Assembly (NCBI GenBank): GCA_049323795.1
Contig: JBMOOH010000009.1
Location: 136,409-200,408 of the forward strand
Origin: JAOADN01 sp049323795
Lineage (GTDB): Bacteria; Pseudomonadota; Alphaproteobacteria; Rhodobacterales; Rhodobacteraceae
Direction of reading: 5' to 3'
Length of the DNA stretch: 64,000 nucleotides
Shown here one piece after another: positions 63,208 through 64,000 of this stretch. The notes under the pieces were generated by a model. That model did no database searches, was not told the origin of the DNA, and saw only the letters and a program-made list of their open reading frames with translations. The translations under genes were made by a program, and so were the position numbers. Each line of letters starts with the position of its first letter. Position 1 is the first letter of the stretch.

Positions 63208-63851
63208 ATGACCCGACCCTTGTCCCTGGACCTCGGAGACCGCGTGATCGCGGCGATTGACGGCGGGGTGAGTTGCCGTGGCGCGGGGTCGCGCCGTCGG
63301 TGGCGGTGCAGTGGCGTCGGCTCTGGCTGGAGACCGGTTCGGCGGCGCCGCGGGCGCAGGGCGGCGACAGGCGGTCCGAGCGGATCGAGGGCTGCGGCGC
63401 AGCGATCCTGACGATGGTCGCCGAGGTGCCCGAGATCACGCAGGCAGAGATCAGGGGCGGCTGGAGCGGGAGCACGGCGAGCGCTTCGCGCATTCGACGG
63501 TGCACCGCGTCTTCCGCCGCCATGGCTGGTCGTTCAAGAAAGGTCCGGCCACGCCAGCGGGCAAGCCCGCCCGGAGATCGCCGCGGCGCGCGCGGCGCGG
63601 ATCGAAGCCCGGCCGGGCCCCGACCCCGAACACCTGATCTTCACCGACGAGACCTGGCCCAACACCAGGATGACACGGCTGTGCGGCCGGGCGCCCGCGG
63701 GGACCGGCTGCGCGCGGCCGTCCCCCACGGCCGCCGGCTTGCCACCACCTTCGTCGCCGGGATCGGGCCCGTCGGGCATCGACGCGCCGATGGTCATCGA
63801 GGCCGTCGCTCCTGCCGAGTGCGGAAACTACTTCGCCGCGGCAGCCCATGA
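63208..63851 (+). pseudogene. IS630-family transposase remnant with several frameshifts
   Basis: The start TRPLSLDLGDRVIAAIDGGVS matches IS630 helix-turn-helix N-termini (text split below 20 residues: MTRPLSLDLGDRVIAAIDGG). Homology then jumps to a second frame (VAPSVAVQWRRLWLETGSAA, GGDRRSERIEG), a third (LEREHGERFAHSTVHRVFRR, HGWSFKKGP), and a fourth reading HLIFTDETWPNTRMTRLCGR with the first DDE aspartate. The later DDE residues are not recognisable. At least three frameshifts, so inactive. Confidence 0.85.
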
Positions 63852-63897
63852 TCGCCTCAGATGAGAATCCGCTCTAGGCGGCGTCTTCATTTGAGGG

Positions 63898-63949
63898 ATT
63901 CCCACATGGAATGATTTCTGATTCAAGATCGAAAACGGAGGCGATCTTG
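63898..63949 (+). mobile_element. Left end of an IS5-type element
   Basis: ATTCC-CACAT-GGAAT (63898-63912) and then CAAGATCG (63924-63931) paired with CGATCTTG (63942-63949) around AAAACGGAGG. The second hairpin holds the ribosome site in its loop and the TTG start in its arm. The exact element boundary cannot be set without the other end. Confidence 0.55.
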
Positions 63950-64000
63950 AGCAGACGAACCCTGACAGACGCGCAATGGGCGCGGATCGAGCCATTGGTT
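63947..64000 (+). CDS. IS5-family transposase, N-terminal fragment (runs off the window)
   Basis: The TTG at 63947 begins MSRRTLTDAQWARIEPLV, the standard opening of IS5-group (IS427-like) transposases. GGAGG lies 6-10 bases upstream. Only 18 codons are in the window. Confidence 0.75.
   Translation, partial: MSRRTLTDAQWARIEPLV

Overview
This is a GC-rich stretch of the main chromosome of an alphaproteobacterium, most likely of the family Rhodobacteraceae. The evidence is gene order (fxsA-secB, dnaQ-coaE-aroE-maf, hemJ-rho-mnmE-mnmG-rsmG-parA-parB, hemW-ridA-rdgB-rph, hrcA-grpE), codon usage, and protein types such as SecB, HemJ and a half-size XylG. No rRNA, tRNA or CRISPR array was seen. 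The strongest positional clue is an AT-rich, gene-free stretch at about 38860-39193. It carries DnaA-box-like 9-mers, lies between maf and hemJ, and genes read away from it on both sides. I read it as the chromosomal replication origin. Two parS-like sites (42408-42423, 44322-44337) and parAB follow within 7 kb, so the window spans the origin and centromere region.

Left part (1-9690): the end of addA, trxA, a two-gene leftward unit (capsule-type protein and mtnA), and hslV-membrane protein-hslU behind a heat-shock-like promoter. A leftward unit follows (Tim44-domain protein, an mltA gene broken by an in-frame TAG, smr), then fxsA and secB.

Middle (9691-36076): about 26 kb separates secB from dnaQ, which are usually near neighbours in this group. 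It holds tamA-tamB, a YihY membrane protein, a LacI-controlled sugar ABC transporter with a beta-mannosidase and oxidoreductases, a ROK-controlled D-xylose operon (xylF-H-G-B-A), and a lone polyprenyl-phosphate sugar transferase. Both sugar operons have a long perfect stem-loop just after the binding-protein gene, as expected where the binding protein is made in excess over the permease.

Origin side (36077-50801): dnaQ, coaE, aroE and maf read left. hemJ, rho, mnmE, mnmG, rsmG, parA and parB read right. A tightly overlapped leftward unit (rph, rdgB, ridA, hemW) meets them, followed by hrcA-grpE.

Right part (51355-64000): a pair matching TmpA and TmpB (oxidative cleavage of trimethylammonio-ethylphosphonate to glycine betaine and phosphate) with a divergent LysR regulator; mutS; a class IV PLP enzyme that appears to lack the usual cofactor-binding glutamate, coupled to a sulfotransferase and a YaiI protein; a DMT exporter with a HAD hydrolase; and a soluble three-PAS chemoreceptor. 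The window ends in mobile DNA: a frameshifted IS630-type transposase remnant and the start of an IS5-type element that runs off the end.
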